Shown here in pieces: positions 5,025 to 6,889 of a stretch of 6,889 nucleotides of DNA. A program made the position numbers and the translations under genes. The stretch is from Acidiphilium sp. CAG:727. Lineage in GTDB: Bacteria > Bacillota > Clostridia > Christensenellales > Borkfalkiaceae. Under the pieces are notes generated by a model. That model searched no databases. It was given only the letters and a program-made list of their open reading frames with translations, and was not told the origin of the DNA. The stretch spans positions 4,858 through 11,746 of the forward strand of contig FR898486.1 in assembly GCA_000437515.1 (NCBI GenBank), given 5' to 3'. Every line of letters starts with the position of its first letter. The stretch's first letter is position 1.

Positions 5025-6889
5025 TAGAATATATTAAAGTAAAAGGCGCGAAAGAAAACAATCTTAAAAATATAAGCGTAGACGTTCCGAGAGATAAACT
5101 CGTAGTTTTTACGGGTTTATCGGGGTCGGGTAAGTCCACGCTCGCTTTCGATACGATATTTGCCGAAGGGCAGAGAAAGTATATGGAAAGTCTGTCGAGT
5201 TACGCCCGTATGTTTTTGGGGCAGATGGAAAAACCCGACGTAGAGAGCATAGAGGGCTTGTCGCCGGCTATCTCCATAGACCAGAAAACGACCTCGAACA
5301 ACCCGCGTTCTACGGTCGGGACGGTAACCGAAATTTACGACTATTTAAGACTTTTATACGCGAGAGTAGGCGTTCCTCACTGTCCGAAGTGCGGCAGAGT
5401 TATCGAAAAAATAACCGTCGACCAGATTGCCGATAAAGTTACCGCTATGGAAACGGGCAGTCGTATACTCGTAAACGCTCCGGTCGTAAGGGGCAGAAAG
5501 GGCGAATACGGCAAACAACTCGAAGGGTACAGAAAAAGCGGGTTTGCAAGGGTAGAAATTGACGGTTCGGTGTACGATTTGTCCGAAGAAATCAAACTCG
5601 AAAAGAATATAAAACATAATATCTCGGTCGTCGTCGACAGACTTATCGTCAAAGACGGAATAAGAAAACGCCTTACCGACAGTCTGGAAACCGCGTTAAA
5701 ACTCGCCGACGGACTCGTCGTTATAGAGTGCGACGGTAAAAGCGAATTGTTTTCGACGAATTACGCCTGTCCCGATTGCGGAATTTCGATAGGCGAAATA
5801 GAGCCGCGTTCGTTCTCTTTCAACAATCCTTACGGCGCGTGTCCTAAATGCAACGGTCTGGGATATACTTCTAAAATCGACGAAAAACTCGTTATCGGCG
5901 ACCCGAACAGGACGCTCCGCGAAGGCGCGCTTACGGTTACGGGCTGGAATCTCGATACGGGCAGAATGACCGAAATGTATTTCAGGGCTTTATCCAAAAG
6001 ATACGGTTTCGGCTTAGACGTACCCGTAAAGGATTTGCCGAGGGATATACTCGACATCCTGCTTTACGGCAACGGCGGCGAAAAGATAAAAATGTCTTAT
6101 TCTACCCGCACGTTCAGCGGAAGTTACGATTCTTCGTACGAGGGAGTAATACCCAACCTCGAACGCAGGTACAGAGAAACGACCAGCGATTATACGAAGT
6201 CCGAAATAGAGCGGTATATGGTAAGTATGCCGTGCGACGAGTGCCACGGTAAAAGACTTAAAAAAGAGGCTCTGGCGGTAACGGTCGGCGGACTTAATAT
6301 AGCCGATCTGTGCGATCTGTCGGTCGTTAAAACGAACGAGTTTATATCCTCGCTCGACCTTACCGAAACGCAGCGGATCATCGCGAAAAGCATATTAAAA
6401 GAAATAAAGGCAAGGCTTAAATTTTTGATAGACGTAGGGCTCGGTTATCTCACTTTGTCGAGGAGCGCGGGGTCGCTTTCGGGCGGCGAAGCGCAGCGTA
6501 TAAGGCTCGCTACTCAGATAGGCAGCGGACTTACGGGCGTTTTGTATATTCTCGACGAACCGAGTATAGGTCTTCACCAGAGGGATAACGCGAAACTGAT
6601 ATCCACGCTTTTAAGGCTTCGCGATCTCGGCAATACGCTTATCGTCGTAGAACACGACGAGGACACCATGCGGGCGGCGGATTATATAGTCGATATCGGG
6701 CCGAAAGCGGGCGTGCACGGCGGCGAAGTCGTCGCCAAGGGTACGGTCGCCGATATATGCGCCGAACCCCGTTCGATTACGGGCGATTATCTTTCGGGCA
6801 GAAGAAAGATAGCCGTACCGTCGTTCAGACACCCGTCCGACGGCAGGACGCTCGGCGTAAAGGGCGCGAAACAGAATAACCTTAAAAAT
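5021..6889 (+). CDS. uvrA: Excinuclease ABC subunit A (UvrA), N-terminal two thirds
   Basis: UvrA is the dimeric ABC-type ATPase that finds DNA damage and loads UvrB. The frame stays open to the right edge, giving 623 codons; the family is usually about 940-950 residues, so roughly a third is missing because the window ends. Visible parts: Walker A GLSGSGKST (32-40); Q-loop near Gln88; CPKC (121-124); the UvrB-binding region from about 125 to 245; a zinc module with Cys250, 253, 274 and 277; CDEC (405-408); ABC signature LSGGE (486-490); Walker B LDEPS (Asp512, Glu513); H-loop His545. The last visible residues, VKGAKQNNLKN, start the second ABC domain and echo VKGAKENNLKN at the N-terminus, the known internal duplication of UvrA. 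ATG 5021 overlaps the previous stop (ATGA) and has only a weak ribosome binding site, so coupling is likely. I saw no frameshift. Confidence 0.97.
   Translation, partial: MIEYIKVKGAKENNLKNISVDVPRDKLVVFTGLSGSGKSTLAFDTIFAEGQRKYMESLSSYARMFLGQMEKPDVESIEGLSPAISIDQKTTSNNPRSTVGTVTEIYDYLRLLYARVGVPHCPKCGRVIEKITVDQIADKVTAMETGSRILVNAPVVRGRKGEYGKQLEGYRKSGFARVEIDGSVYDLSEEIKLEKNIKHNISVVVDRLIVKDGIRKRLTDSLETALKLADGLVVIECDGKSELFSTNYACPDCGISIGEIEPRSFSFNNPYGACPKCNGLGYTSKIDEKLVIGDPNRTLREGALTVTGWNLDTGRMTEMYFRALSKRYGFGLDVPVKDLPRDILDILLYGNGGEKIKMSYSTRTFSGSYDSSYEGVIPNLERRYRETTSDYTKSEIERYMVSMPCDECHGKRLKKEALAVTVGGLNIADLCDLSVVKTNEFISSLDLTETQRIIAKSILKEIKARLKFLIDVGLGYLTLSRSAGSLSGGEAQRIRLATQIGSGLTGVLYILDEPSIGLHQRDNAKLISTLLRLRDLGNTLIVVEHDEDTMRAADYIVDIGPKAGVHGGEVVAKGTVADICAEPRSITGDYLSGRRKIAVPSFRHPSDGRTLGVKGAKQNNLKN

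Overview
This is a bacterial chromosome fragment, most likely from a Gram-positive clostridium (Bacillota). Four things point that way: strong GGAGG-type ribosome binding sites, tight sigma-A-like promoters with TGn-extended -10 boxes, an encoded tRNA CCA end, and the uvrB/uvrA arrangement. The genes use GCG, ACG, CCG and TCG codons heavily, and the one tRNA present is an alanine tRNA with anticodon CGC, which reads GCG. An uncultured gut clostridium, perhaps Christensenellales-like, would fit, but that is a guess; no gene here settles the taxonomy.

Layout. Bases 1-444 (+) are the end of a gene that starts outside the window, probably a family-20 glycoside hydrolase (beta-N-acetylhexosaminidase). 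Bases 445-697 are a convergent intergenic stretch with two hairpins and no convincing gene. Bases 698-773 (-) are tRNA-Ala(CGC), with a clear promoter at 801-829 and an intrinsic terminator at 661-694. Bases 774-962 form a divergent promoter region serving the tRNA leftward and an operon rightward.

From about 937 to the right edge everything lies on the + strand and is tightly packed, as one operon would be: an alpha/beta hydrolase (963-1640); two small tandem paralogues, each with a winged-helix-like N-terminus and one C-terminal membrane anchor (1673-2041 and 2035-2388, overlapping by 7 nt); uvrB (2397-4361); a four-helix membrane protein related to the DUF3267 putative zincin peptidases but without the HExxH site (4383-5024); and uvrA (5021 to the edge, overlapping by ATGA). 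The uvrA frame has no stop inside the window and is cut by the right edge after 623 codons.

UvrA and UvrB are the damage-recognition subunits of bacterial nucleotide excision repair. The other four genes have no established role in repair. The parts most worth following up are the tandem membrane-anchored winged-helix pair just before uvrB, and the apparently catalytically dead DUF3267-like protein coupled between uvrB and uvrA. I see no CRISPR array, insertion sequence, phage gene or integrase. The window is mostly ordinary core chromosome with a few unexplained small membrane proteins; no clearly new defence or mobile system is visible.
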